Origin: UM-FILTER-49-7 sp964599895
GTDB lineage: Bacteria; Acidobacteriota; Holophagae; Thermotomaculales; Thermotomaculaceae
DNA: 31,561 nt
Assembly (NCBI GenBank): GCA_964599895.1
Contig: CAZRHT010000035.1
Span: 1-31,561 of the forward strand
Reading direction: 5' to 3'
In this document: piece after piece, positions 20,503 to 28,890 of the stretch
Layout of the letters: the number at the start of each line of letters is the position of its first letter
How positions within the stretch are numbered: the first letter of the stretch is position 1
The notes under the pieces: generated by a model
Seen by the model: the letters and a program-made list of their open reading frames with translations, nothing else
What the model was told of the DNA's origin: nothing
The model's database searches: none
Translations under genes and position numbers: made by a program

Positions 20503-23313
20503 ATGGCATCAGTAAAGAAAAGTAAGATTCTCGAAAAAGCAGACAAGTTCATCCGGCAAAAGAAGTTGAAACCGGCAATTGATGAATTGTTGCGGTATGT
20601 TCAGGATTCTCCGGATGACATGGATTTGGTGAACATCATCAACAAGATCGGGGACCTCTTTGCCCAGATGGGGAACCGGGAAAGTGCCATTGAATATTTT
20701 CAGAAGAGTGTAGATCACTACATCAGAGAGGGGTTCTTCACCAAGGCTATCGCAATCCTGAAGAAGATCCTCAGAATGGATAAGGAAAATATCCGGGCCC
20801 TCGAACAACTGGCCGAGCTGTACACACAGGAGGGCATGGTTCAGGATGCCAAACGGCAATATCTGGAAATCGCCGAAAAATACCGTAAGGAAGGACTGAC
20901 CAAACGAGCATTGGAATCCTACCGAAAAATTGTGGATATGGACCCCGACAATGTCGGGTCTCGAATGAAGCTGGCGGAATTATTTAATTCCGAGGGAATG
21001 CAGCAGGAAGCAATCGAACAGCTTATTACTCTGGCCAAAACGCTTCGGGATAAGGGAAAACTGGATGAGGCGGAAAAAATTCTGCTGAAGACACGCAAAC
21101 TGGATATTCCTGACCCGGTAGTGGACATAACCCTGGCCAAAGTTCTGGTGCTGAAAGGTGAACTGGAAAAAGCGGAAAAGGTCCTAGAAGCCGCGTCTTC
21201 CCGATTCACCCGGAACCCTATGATTATGGAACTCCTGGGTGATATCAAGATGGAAAAGGGAGACTTCGACGGGGCTTTGAAGCTCCTCAGTCAGGTTTTC
21301 CAGATTGACAGCACACGGGATAAGGCTCTGCGGGAACTGGTGGGGCGCTTTCTGGATAAAAAGCAATATGCAAAGGCATGGAAAGCTACGCAGCCTCTTC
21401 TGGATCGTCGGATTCGAAATGAGGAATACGACGATGCAATCTCCCTGTTGAAAACCATCACCGCCAAAGCAGAACATTTTGCACCGGCAATCCAGAAACT
21501 TGCAATTATCTACGAAAAAAATGGTGAGAAGGTGTTCCAGATTTCGGCCCTTGAAAAACTGGCCAACGCATACAAATTAGATGGAAATGCTACAGGCGCG
21601 GAAAAGGCATTGAAGCAATTGGTCCAGCTGGATCCCATGAATTACGATTACAAGTCGGCACTCAAGGATCTGGGAAGCAGTTTTGCAATTGACGAAAAAC
21701 CGGACAGCGACACTGAGGCCGCTGCCAGAGAAACTGCTGAAGAGACTGAACCGGAAGGTTTGGACATGGAGGAAACCCGGCAACAGGTGCGGGGCTCCGT
21801 TGCCGAAGCCGAGATGTATGTGGAATACGGACTGAAAAAGAAAGCATACAAATTGCTCAGCAAGCTCCTTCAGCAAAATCCCTTTGATGTAAGGGCTAAT
21901 CGCATATTCTCAGAGTTGTGTATTGAGAGGGGAGAAATCGCCAAGGCATCCAAATGCTATCTGAGCATGGCAGAAACCTATCTGAAAAAGGGGAAGCCGG
22001 AAAAAGCCGAGACATTCCTGGACAAATCTGACCGCCTCCTGCCGGGTTCTTCTTCCTATCTCCGGAAAATGCTTGCCACTCAACAACTGGACGACAGCCT
22101 GGATGCAGACGAGGGCATGACCTTTCTGGAGCTGTCTGATCTGGAAGAACCTTCCCTGCTGGATTCCGGCCAGATTGAATCTATTTCGGAATCGGTGGAA
22201 ATTGATGCCAAAGATATGGACGATTTCAGCCATGGGGAAGAGGATCAGGGTTCTGTCTCAGAAGACGTCCTGTTTGGGGAAAGTGTAGATGAAGCAACCG
22301 CAGGGGAACTAATCTCTGCTCCTTCCAAAGAGATTGAACTGGAATTGCCCCGCAACACAATGGACCTCACGGAAGCGGCTCCGTTTGACACGCTTGACAT
22401 CGGAGACATGGATGTTGACGAGTCTTTGCTTGAGCTGGAAGAACCAGAAGGTATGGAATTGACGGAGGAAGACAGTGTCATTCTTGACACGATGACTTCA
22501 GAAGAACACGCGCTACCCGATTTCAACGATGTCGGGCTTGATCTTGAAGAAATCAAAGAGGAAAAGGAAACTGATTCTACCAGGGTCACCGGAACGGAGG
22601 CAGACCTCACCGACGAATTGCAGGAAGTGGACTTCTACCTGTCCCAGAACATGGTTGAAGAAGCTCGGGACGTCGTCCGCACTCTTGAGCTTGACCACGC
22701 CGGCCACCCAGATCTGGAGAAGGTGAAGCGGGAAGTGGAAACCGCTGTCTCCATGGAACTTGGCGCTAAGGAAAGCACCCAGGCTCCGCTGGAGGACCTG
22801 CTTCAGGATGAGTTCATCGACCTTCAGGCAGAATTCGGAGAGGACTTGGAGATGTTCTCAGACAATACAGAACTTACAGATAAGCAGGCCACAGAACAGG
22901 TTAAGTCATTGGATGAATTGTTCTCTGAATTCAAGAAAGGTGTGGAACAACAGATTGACCAGGAAGATTACGAAACCCATTACAACCTCGGAATCGCATA
23001 TAAAGAAATGGGCCTCAACAATGAATCAATCGAAGAATTCGCAAAGGCCTCCCACGATGACGGACGATTTCTCGATTGCTGCTTCATGATTGCGAATGTT
23101 TACGACGAACTTGGAGAAGTCGACCAGGCACTGGAATGGCTGCAAAGTGGCGTCAGCCGTGCAGAATCAGACGGCCGGGACATCAAACCCCTTCTTTATG
23201 AAGCGGGGCGTGTGCTGGAAGCCGCCGGCCAGGTCGACCGGTCGAAAGAATTCTACCAGCGGATATACGATATCGCCCCGAAATTCAGGGACGTCGCCAA
23301 GAAAATCAACTAA
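20503..23313 (+). CDS. Large tetratricopeptide-repeat protein with acidic middle
   Basis: A 936-residue protein without signal peptide or membrane segment. Residues 1-400 hold about ten helical TPR-type repeats (AIEYFQKSVDHYIREGFFTKAIAILKKILRMD...). A second TPR group covers about 420-520. A highly acidic linker of about 200 residues (about 530-730, rich in Glu/Asp, Leu and Ser) follows, and then a C-terminal TPR block with YETHYNLGIAYKEMGLNNESIEEF. Proteins with this layout are common in Acidobacteriota and deltaproteobacterial groups and look like scaffolds; FimV of type IV pili has a similar acidic-plus-TPR plan. No enzyme domain is seen. It has its own good promoter and is followed by the riboswitch of the thiamin unit. 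Function is inferred as protein assembly only. Confidence 0.85.
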   Translation: MASVKKSKILEKADKFIRQKKLKPAIDELLRYVQDSPDDMDLVNIINKIGDLFAQMGNRESAIEYFQKSVDHYIREGFFTKAIAILKKILRMDKENIRALEQLAELYTQEGMVQDAKRQYLEIAEKYRKEGLTKRALESYRKIVDMDPDNVGSRMKLAELFNSEGMQQEAIEQLITLAKTLRDKGKLDEAEKILLKTRKLDIPDPVVDITLAKVLVLKGELEKAEKVLEAASSRFTRNPMIMELLGDIKMEKGDFDGALKLLSQVFQIDSTRDKALRELVGRFLDKKQYAKAWKATQPLLDRRIRNEEYDDAISLLKTITAKAEHFAPAIQKLAIIYEKNGEKVFQISALEKLANAYKLDGNATGAEKALKQLVQLDPMNYDYKSALKDLGSSFAIDEKPDSDTEAAARETAEETEPEGLDMEETRQQVRGSVAEAEMYVEYGLKKKAYKLLSKLLQQNPFDVRANRIFSELCIERGEIAKASKCYLSMAETYLKKGKPEKAETFLDKSDRLLPGSSSYLRKMLATQQLDDSLDADEGMTFLELSDLEEPSLLDSGQIESISESVEIDAKDMDDFSHGEEDQGSVSEDVLFGESVDEATAGELISAPSKEIELELPRNTMDLTEAAPFDTLDIGDMDVDESLLELEEPEGMELTEEDSVILDTMTSEEHALPDFNDVGLDLEEIKEEKETDSTRVTGTEADLTDELQEVDFYLSQNMVEEARDVVRTLELDHAGHPDLEKVKREVETAVSMELGAKESTQAPLEDLLQDEFIDLQAEFGEDLEMFSDNTELTDKQATEQVKSLDELFSEFKKGVEQQIDQEDYETHYNLGIAYKEMGLNNESIEEFAKASHDDGRFLDCCFMIANVYDELGEVDQALEWLQSGVSRAESDGRDIKPLLYEAGRVLEAAGQVDRSKEFYQRIYDIAPKFRDVAKKIN

Positions 23314-23415
23314 TTGAATCTGCCTACTTATTCAATCCATCAAATTGCACAACAGTCCATTCTGCATTTTTCAACCTGCATTCACACAGCTATCATTTAT
23401 CGTGATACAATCTCA

Positions 23416-23526
23416 TTCGGACCGTGGGGGTGCTCGCAGATACCGGAGAGAAAGCCGGTAGCAGCGGGCTGAGAATAAACCCCTGGAACCTGAACCGGGT
23501 AATTCCGGCGCAGGGAACGGCGGAAT
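23416..23526 (+). ncRNA. TPP (THI-element) riboswitch aptamer
   Basis: The conserved thiamin-pyrophosphate aptamer core is clear: GGGGTGCTC at 23427-23435, CTGAGA (23469-23474) opening the pyrimidine-binding arm, then ACCCCTGGAACCTGA, CCGG...CCGG forming P5 (23495-23508), and GCAGGGAA (23510-23517). P1 pairs CCGT (23422-23425) with ACGG (23517-23520). The optional P3 hairpin is TACCGG/CCGGTA (23441-23446 with 23455-23460). It sits in the leader of the TonB-dependent receptor and should sense cytoplasmic TPP. Confidence 0.96.
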
Positions 23527-23542
23527 GAACCGATTTTTTTAG

Positions 23543-23572
23543 AAGCCGTTCCCCCCACGGGAACGGCTTTTT
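23543..23572 (+). terminator. TPP riboswitch expression platform: terminator with competing antiterminator
   Basis: The terminator is an 11-bp perfect stem AAGCCGTTCCC (23543-23553) / GGGAACGGCTT (23559-23569) plus T-run. The aptamer's 3' strand carries the same GGGAACGGC (23513-23521) and can pair with GCCGTTCCC (23545-23553) as antiterminator. With TPP bound, the aptamer keeps its 3' strand and the terminator forms; without TPP, reading continues into the receptor gene. Confidence 0.9.
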
Positions 23573-23623
23573 CATTCCCCGCACGTTTCCACAGTCGAAA
23601 ATTTTTTCCGCTCGGAGGTTTCA

Positions 23624-26065
23624 ATGAAACGACTTGTGGTACTGATGCTGGTATCTTTCATGGCAATGACGGCCGTCGCGTCTATTGAGGGACGGGTGGT
23701 GGATCGAAAGAGTGGGAAAGCGATTTCGGGCGCGACGCTGACACTGCTTCCGTCCGGACAAATTGTCATTACCAGTGAAGATGGGCACTTCTTCTTTTCA
23801 AAAACAACAGAAAAACATGCTCGGGTTCTTGCACAGGCACCCGGCTATCGAACCCGGACCTTTCCGGTCCCTGAGGATGGAAATGCTTCGGTTCAATGGG
23901 TTCTCCGGCTGACCCCGGCTCAAATCTCCGAATCCATCACTGTGGAAGCTACCCGGGCGGTGGAACGGAAAACTCCGGTGGTATTTACGGACATCAATAC
24001 ACAGAAAATACAGGAAGAACACACGACCGAAGACATTCCCATGCTCCTTTCCGGCCTCCCCAACGTCTATTCTTACTCAGATGACGGCAGCGGGATGGGA
24101 TATTCCTACCTTAAAGTCCGTGGATTTGACCAGAACCGCATCGGCGTCATGATCAACGGTGTCCCTCTCAACGATCCGGAAGATCATCAGGTGTACTGGG
24201 TGGATATGCCGGATTTTGCTGAATCACTTGACAGTATGCAGTTTCAGCGGGGTGTCGGGTCTTCCCTTTATGGTGTGGACACTTTCGGGGGCTCTTTGAA
24301 CCTGCTTACCAAAGATGGCAGGGGGGAGTCGTACGGGTTTTATGCCGCAGGGGGAAGTTTCAACACATGGAAAACCGGGGTTACGGCGGAAATTCCCATC
24401 GAAAATGATCGTTACCACATTTCATTCCGGGCTTCCCACCTGGTTTCCGACGGTTATCGGGATAATTCAGGTGTGCGACAGTGGGCGGGATATTTCTCCA
24501 TCGATCGCTATGGAGACAGGTCTTTGACCCGCTTCGTCGCATATACCGGGAATGAAATTGCACATGCCGCATGGGAGGCTTCACCGGAAAGTGTGCTCAA
24601 GGTGAATCACCATGACAATCCCATCACCTACCCCAATACTGTGGACAACTTCAGCCAGCCCCACTTTGAACTGCACCACACCATTATGCTGAGCGAAAAC
24701 TCCTACTGGAAAAACACACTGTTCTACATCCACGGCCGGGGATATTATGAGCAGTATAAGTCCCAGTCCAACCTGTACGAGTACGGCTTGTGGCCGACAG
24801 AAAACGACGCGCTTGGTGCCGACATTATCCGGCAGAAATGGGTGAAAAAAAACCAGTATGGCTGGGTCAGTGAATTGGGAATTCATCACGGAAACGGAGA
24901 CCTGACAATCGGCACCTATTTCAGCAGCTACAATTCCCACCACTGGGGTGAGGTGGACGGCATTATCGGAACGGATATACCTGATTTCCAGCCGAATTTC
25001 GTTTATCACCGCTACTTCAGCGGCAAGAAATACGCCACCGCTTACATCAATGAGCTTTACCATCCCACGGAACGGATTACCGTGATGGCCAATCTGCATT
25101 ACCAATACATGAGCTACGGCCTGGCGCAACAGACTGTTGGCAACTTTTCAGGGAGTCTCCTGAACGATTTTCGGGTCCGGTACCGGTTCTGGAATCCCAG
25201 GGCCGGCGTCAACATCAACCTCACCGACACCGTGAACGTGTATGCCAACATTTCCGCCGCCCATCGGGAACCGGCGGATTCCGAGCTGTATGATACCTGG
25301 TACGGCCCGGATGATCTGGGAGTCACTCCGTTGTTTTCCCGGAGACAACCGGTACTGGAAAGCGGACAGGTTGTCCGGGTCCGCTGGTTTGACCCTGAAG
25401 TCCGGCCGGAAAAACTCCTGGATTATGAAACCGGGATTGTTCACACGACTGATTCCATGACCCTTCGGGCCAATCTGTTCTATATGGATTTCCACGATGA
25501 AATCGTCTCTTTTGGCCAGGTGAATGACGATGGATTTCCCATTCGGGGAAATGCTGATCGGACGGTTCACCGGGGAGTGGAGCTCTCCGGCAGGTTTCGA
25601 CTGTCAGGTCACTTCCAACTGGATGTAAACTATTCCCTCAATGACAATTACTTTCAGAAGTTTATATTTCATGATTACAACTGGGAAACCGGCCAGGCTC
25701 TGGACGTTGATCTATCGGGGAATGCCATTTCCGGTTTTCCAGACACCATTGCCAACACCACACTTTCGTGGCGAACGGACAGGATCACCGCAGCCATTCG
25801 CTGGCAGGCGTTCGGGAAGCAATACCTTGACAACACTGAAACGGCAACCAGGACCATCCCCTCCTATAACCTGGTTCATGCCTGGTTTCGCTTTAAGCTG
25901 CCCCGAATTGGCCGATTCCAGAAACTGGAATTGAACCTGAAGCTCAATAACATCCTCAACAAACTGACCTATACCGCGGGGTATTATGACGCTTGGGCGG
26001 GTGAAAATTATTACTGGCCGTCTGCCGGGTTCCATTACACTTTTGGAATCCGGGGAACGTATTAA
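23624..26065 (+). CDS. TonB-dependent outer-membrane receptor, thiamin-regulated
   Basis: An 813-residue outer-membrane transporter. The ATG has CGGAGG seven bases upstream and begins a signal peptide (MKRLVVLMLVSFMAMTAVAS). A carboxypeptidase-regulatory-like beta domain follows (IEGRVVDRKSGKAISGATLTL, about residues 20-105). The plug is at about 115-235 (IPMLLSGLPNVYSYSDDGSGMGYSYLKVRGFDQNRIGVMINGVPLND) and a long beta-barrel ends in an aromatic residue (RGTY). It depends on TonB-ExbBD encoded elsewhere. The TPP riboswitch in its leader makes thiamin, a phosphate ester or a thiamin precursor the likely cargo. Thiamin-controlled receptors of this kind are known from comparative genomics of Bacteroidetes. 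The downstream kinase and symporter agree with this role. Confidence 0.92.
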   Translation: MKRLVVLMLVSFMAMTAVASIEGRVVDRKSGKAISGATLTLLPSGQIVITSEDGHFFFSKTTEKHARVLAQAPGYRTRTFPVPEDGNASVQWVLRLTPAQISESITVEATRAVERKTPVVFTDINTQKIQEEHTTEDIPMLLSGLPNVYSYSDDGSGMGYSYLKVRGFDQNRIGVMINGVPLNDPEDHQVYWVDMPDFAESLDSMQFQRGVGSSLYGVDTFGGSLNLLTKDGRGESYGFYAAGGSFNTWKTGVTAEIPIENDRYHISFRASHLVSDGYRDNSGVRQWAGYFSIDRYGDRSLTRFVAYTGNEIAHAAWEASPESVLKVNHHDNPITYPNTVDNFSQPHFELHHTIMLSENSYWKNTLFYIHGRGYYEQYKSQSNLYEYGLWPTENDALGADIIRQKWVKKNQYGWVSELGIHHGNGDLTIGTYFSSYNSHHWGEVDGIIGTDIPDFQPNFVYHRYFSGKKYATAYINELYHPTERITVMANLHYQYMSYGLAQQTVGNFSGSLLNDFRVRYRFWNPRAGVNINLTDTVNVYANISAAHREPADSELYDTWYGPDDLGVTPLFSRRQPVLESGQVVRVRWFDPEVRPEKLLDYETGIVHTTDSMTLRANLFYMDFHDEIVSFGQVNDDGFPIRGNADRTVHRGVELSGRFRLSGHFQLDVNYSLNDNYFQKFIFHDYNWETGQALDVDLSGNAISGFPDTIANTTLSWRTDRITAAIRWQAFGKQYLDNTETATRTIPSYNLVHAWFRFKLPRIGRFQKLELNLKLNNILNKLTYTAGYYDAWAGENYYWPSAGFHYTFGIRGTY

Positions 26066-26126
26066 TGAAGAAGTGATGGGTGATGAGTGATGAGTGACAA
26101 TAAGACACAACTCTCTGATTTTTGGT

Positions 26127-26149
26127 CCTCCTACTCCTACCCCAACTCC
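26127..26149 (-). repeat. G-rich repeat, copy R1
   Basis: On the minus strand: TTGGAGTTGGGG then TAGGAGTAGGAGG. It matches copy R3 at about 23 of 27 positions. It lies between the TonB receptor and the thiamin kinase gene and has the same orientation as R3. Confidence 0.6.
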
Positions 26150-26187
26150 AATTTCCGCCAGCCCTGCGATGCGCAGGACGGGTTCTG

Positions 26188-26196
26188 TGATAGCAT
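26188..26196 (+). promoter_or_regulatory. Possible internal promoter of the thiamin kinase gene
   Basis: An extended -10, TGATAGCAT, with TAGCAT at 26191-26196 and the ATG seven bases after it at 26203. A message from here would be leaderless, and no good ribosome site precedes the ATG. There is no -35 match. It would let the kinase and symporter be expressed even when the riboswitch stops reading. Confidence 0.3.
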
Positions 26197-26202
26197 AGGT
26201 CC

Positions 26203-26835
26203 ATGAAGAAACGAGCCATTCTATTCGCCAACGGACAGGTGACGGAGCGGGAAGTTTCCATCGCAAGGGGAATCGGATTTAACCTTGTGGTGGCGGCGGA
26301 CGGGGGCATTGTCCACGTAGAACGGTTCGGACTCGTACCCAATATTGTAGTGGGAGATTTTGATTCACTGCCAATGGACAGCCGGAGCCGGTTTCCGGAT
26401 GCCCACTTTATCCACCGTCCTTCCCAGGACCAGTGCGACCTGGAAAAGGCGCTGATTCAATGCGAAAAAGAACAAATTACTGCCATCACCCTGTTGGGGG
26501 CGACGGGAAAACGGCCGGACCATACTCTCGGCAACCTCTCTCTCCTCACCCGTTACGACCGGCGCTTCCAAATTCGCATCCTGACACCGGAAGCGGAAGT
26601 GTTTATTGTCCGGAACCATCTGGAACTGGAGGGTATGCCTGGACAGGGAGTGTCCCTTGTTCCCATTGGTGAAGCAAGACTCGTTTCCACTACTGGCCTG
26701 AAATACCCTTTAACCGGAGAAAACCTAACCTTCGGAAAACGGGAAGGAACCAGCAACGAATTCAGCAGCCATCGCTGCACCGTTTCCCTCGAAAGCGGCC
26801 TGCTCATTGTCTTTCGCCTCTACCCGGAGATTTGA
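26203..26835 (+). CDS. thiN: Thiamin diphosphokinase
   Basis: A 210-residue thiamin pyrophosphokinase (ATP + thiamin to AMP + TPP). The catalytic signatures are present: VVAADGG, GDFDS (residues 51-55), the acidic DQCDLEKAL metal/ATP motif, GATGKRPDHTLGN, and GTSNEF in the C-terminal thiamin-binding half. Length and domain order are standard for the bacterial ThiN/Tnr3 family; it lacks a fused domain. The next gene, an SSS symporter, starts three bases after its stop. With the upstream receptor and riboswitch this gene ties the locus to salvage of free thiamin rather than de novo synthesis. Cytoplasmic. Confidence 0.94.
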   Translation: MKKRAILFANGQVTEREVSIARGIGFNLVVAADGGIVHVERFGLVPNIVVGDFDSLPMDSRSRFPDAHFIHRPSQDQCDLEKALIQCEKEQITAITLLGATGKRPDHTLGNLSLLTRYDRRFQIRILTPEAEVFIVRNHLELEGMPGQGVSLVPIGEARLVSTTGLKYPLTGENLTFGKREGTSNEFSSHRCTVSLESGLLIVFRLYPEI

Positions 26836-26838
26836 GCA

Positions 26839-28251
26839 ATGACCCTCCACCCACTGGAAATACTTCCGGTAGTTATCTATCTGAGTTTACTCCTGTACCT
26901 CGGATTTTCCGGAAAAAGAGGTGACGACAGCGAAGAAAACTTCATTGTCGGGGGCCGTACCCTGACCCTTCCGGCTTTTGTTGCAACACTGGTAACGACC
27001 TGGTACGGTGGGATCCTCGGTGTCGGGGAATTCAGCTACACCTATGGCCTTTCCAACTGGGTGGTATTCGGCCTTCCTTATTACCTCTTTGCCTTCATTT
27101 TCGCTGTTTTTCTGGCCCCCAGAATCCGCCGGGATGGTGGGCTATCCATTCCGGACAGGCTCTACCGGAACTATGGCCCCACAGCCGGGAAAATTGGGGC
27201 CGTGTGGACACTGTTCATGGTACTCCCGGCCCCCTATGTTCTCATGGTGGGTATCCTGATGATGGCAGTAACCGGTTGGTCCCTCTGGCTCTGCGTTACC
27301 CTGGGCACAGGCTTTTCCATGATCTACGTATTATCAGGGGGATTCCGGTCTGTGGTCCGCACTGACAAACTCCAGTTCATCTTGATGTTCGGTGGATTCA
27401 TTCTCCTATTGACCGTTCTTGTGTTTCGATACGGCGGAGTGCCCTTTCTTACCGCCCATCTCCCCGCCAGCCATCTGAGCCTCACCGGTGGAAATCCGCC
27501 ATCTTACCTGCTGGTCTGGTATTTCATCGCCCTCTGGACCTTCATTGATCCCGGCTTTCACCAGCGTTGTGATGCGGCAAAAACCCCGGAAACCGCCCGA
27601 CGGGGCATCCTGATCTCCATCGGTTTCTGGTTCATTTTTGACTTCCTGACCACCGCCACCGGTCTCTATGCCCGGGCGCTGCTCACCGGACTGAAAACTC
27701 CGGCACTGAGCTACCCCCTGTTGAGTCACGCCATTCTGCCTCCGCTTCTTTCCGGCCTCTTTCTCACCGGACTTTTTGCCACCATTATGTCCACCATTGA
27801 CAGCCTGTCGTTATTGTCTGCCATCACCATCGGTCACGATATTCTGAGCCGCACAAAGGCTGCCATAGACCGGGTGAAAGCCGTACGGCTTGGCCTGATC
27901 ATAACCGCGATCCTCTCCATCCTCATTGCCATACTGCTTCCTTCCGTCATCCGTATCTGGTATGTCATCGGTACACTGTTTATCCCCCCCATGCTGCTCC
28001 CGGTGCTTTCCGTTTACTTCCCCGTTATCGCTCCCGGGCAAAAATGGGTAGTCGCCAACCTCGTGCTGGGTTTTCTTCTCCCCTTCATATGGCTGACAAT
28101 CTCCGCCTTCCAATCCCCCTCCCTCGCCAGCCTGAGCAACTTCATGGGAATTCAGCCCATGTTTCCGGGCCTTGCAGTTTCTGTCGCACTCTTCGCCGCG
28201 GGGGCAGCGGCGCGACGCCGCAGCGTGAGTAGGAGTAGGGGGTTGGAGTAG
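26839..28251 (+). CDS. Sodium:solute symporter (SSS family), candidate thiamin transporter
   Basis: A 470-residue inner-membrane protein with about 12-13 hydrophobic helices. FIVGGRTLTLPAFVATLVTTWYGG near the N-terminus and the STIDSLSLLSAITIGHDI sodium-site helix are diagnostic of the SSS/LeuT-fold symporters (PutP, PanF). Only three bases separate it from the thiamin kinase gene. Its place in a TPP-riboswitch unit makes thiamin or a precursor the likely substrate; an SSS protein (ThiV) was earlier proposed for thiamin from similar context. The last dozen codons (RRRSVSRSRGLE) and the TAG stop are read from G-rich repeat R2, so the tail is probably a late addition without function. Transport specificity is inferred. 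Confidence 0.88.
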   Translation: MTLHPLEILPVVIYLSLLLYLGFSGKRGDDSEENFIVGGRTLTLPAFVATLVTTWYGGILGVGEFSYTYGLSNWVVFGLPYYLFAFIFAVFLAPRIRRDGGLSIPDRLYRNYGPTAGKIGAVWTLFMVLPAPYVLMVGILMMAVTGWSLWLCVTLGTGFSMIYVLSGGFRSVVRTDKLQFILMFGGFILLLTVLVFRYGGVPFLTAHLPASHLSLTGGNPPSYLLVWYFIALWTFIDPGFHQRCDAAKTPETARRGILISIGFWFIFDFLTTATGLYARALLTGLKTPALSYPLLSHAILPPLLSGLFLTGLFATIMSTIDSLSLLSAITIGHDILSRTKAAIDRVKAVRLGLIITAILSILIAILLPSVIRIWYVIGTLFIPPMLLPVLSVYFPVIAPGQKWVVANLVLGFLLPFIWLTISAFQSPSLASLSNFMGIQPMFPGLAVSVALFAAGAAARRRSVSRSRGLE

Positions 28252-28256
28252 GGGTA
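28228..28256 (+). repeat. G-rich repeat, copy R2 (overlaps the symporter's 3' end)
   Basis: AGTAGGAGTAGGGGG followed by TTGGAGTAGGGG. It is inverted relative to R3 with only two or three differences. It encodes the final residues and stop codon of the symporter. Confidence 0.65.
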
Positions 28257-28381
28257 AGAACAAAGGCCACCGTGGCACAGCGGTTCCGGAAGGGAAAAGC
28301 TTTGACAAACATCGTAAATGCTAAGTAAACTGATCCCCGATGTCACGATCAATTAATGAATCTGTTACAGGCGAAGGAATA

Positions 28382-28741
28382 ATGACGGCAGAGAAAACAC
28401 TTATTCGATTTTTGTGTAAAGTTTTACAAAAACGATGGCAGGATCGATATGTATCCATTCTCCAGACCAGACGAGGCAAAAAGACTTTCTTGGATGATCT
28501 CTGGCATCAGCTAAAAGACCGATTTGATCCCGAGAAAGTAATGACCGACCTCCCAGAAGAAGCTTGGTCGTCACCAGGATTTTCATTTAGTCAGCATAGG
28601 GGATTTGGGAAAGAAGAAAAATCAGTTCGTACAGCATTCGATACCGTGGGCGAGGGAAGCTTAATCATAGATAAAACCGGAACGTATGGGGCCTATCAAC
28701 CGGAAGACATGGTTGATGAAATCACGTACTTACATATCTAA
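28382..28741 (+). CDS. Hypothetical 119-residue protein between inverted repeats
   Basis: I do not recognise this gene. The ATG at 28382 has GAAGG four bases upstream; an ATG fourteen codons earlier (28340) lacks one. The product is soluble and has a basic, helical N-terminal half (LIRFLCKVLQKRWQDRYVSILQTRRGKKTFLDDLWHQL). After it comes a middle with PEEAWSSPGFSFSQHRGFG and a C-terminal GSLIIDKTGTYGAYQPEDMVDEITYL. There are no cysteines suggesting a metal site apart from one near the start. It is more A+T-rich than its neighbours and is bracketed by inverted repeat copies R2 and R3, so it may have arrived as a unit. Its position next to thiamin genes is probably not functional. Confidence 0.6.
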   Translation: MTAEKTLIRFLCKVLQKRWQDRYVSILQTRRGKKTFLDDLWHQLKDRFDPEKVMTDLPEEAWSSPGFSFSQHRGFGKEEKSVRTAFDTVGEGSLIIDKTGTYGAYQPEDMVDEITYLHI

Positions 28742-28812
28742 CAAACCTTGGGGCTTAAAAGCGTGAGGACAGGAGTGAGAAAAGGGGATAGGCTCTTTAT
28801 CCTTCCGCTCTG

Positions 28813-28840
28813 CCCCCTACTCCTACCCCCACTCCTACTG
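28813..28840 (-). repeat. G-rich repeat, copy R3
   Basis: On the minus strand: AGTAGGAGTGGGGG then TAGGAGTAGGGGG, two similar half-units in tandem. It lies ten bases upstream of the pta -10 box and is the inverted partner of R2. Confidence 0.65.
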
Positions 28841-28846
28841 ATTTTG

Positions 28847-28855
28847 TGTTATAGT
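28847..28855 (+). promoter_or_regulatory. Extended -10 promoter of the pta-mutase genes
   Basis: TGTTATAGT, i.e. TG-N-TATAGT (TATAGT 28850-28855). The start would be near 28862, about 29 bases before the pta ATG. There is no -35 match because repeat R3 fills that place. Confidence 0.5.
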
Positions 28856-28890
28856 GATGCCGATTTATAAGTCTTCGCAGGAGGGGACAA

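Noticed and set aside
26070..26098. Short direct repeats of GTGATGAGTGA after the TonB receptor gene
   Set aside because: Only about three imperfect units and no spacers, so not a CRISPR array; probably slippage or simple repeat.
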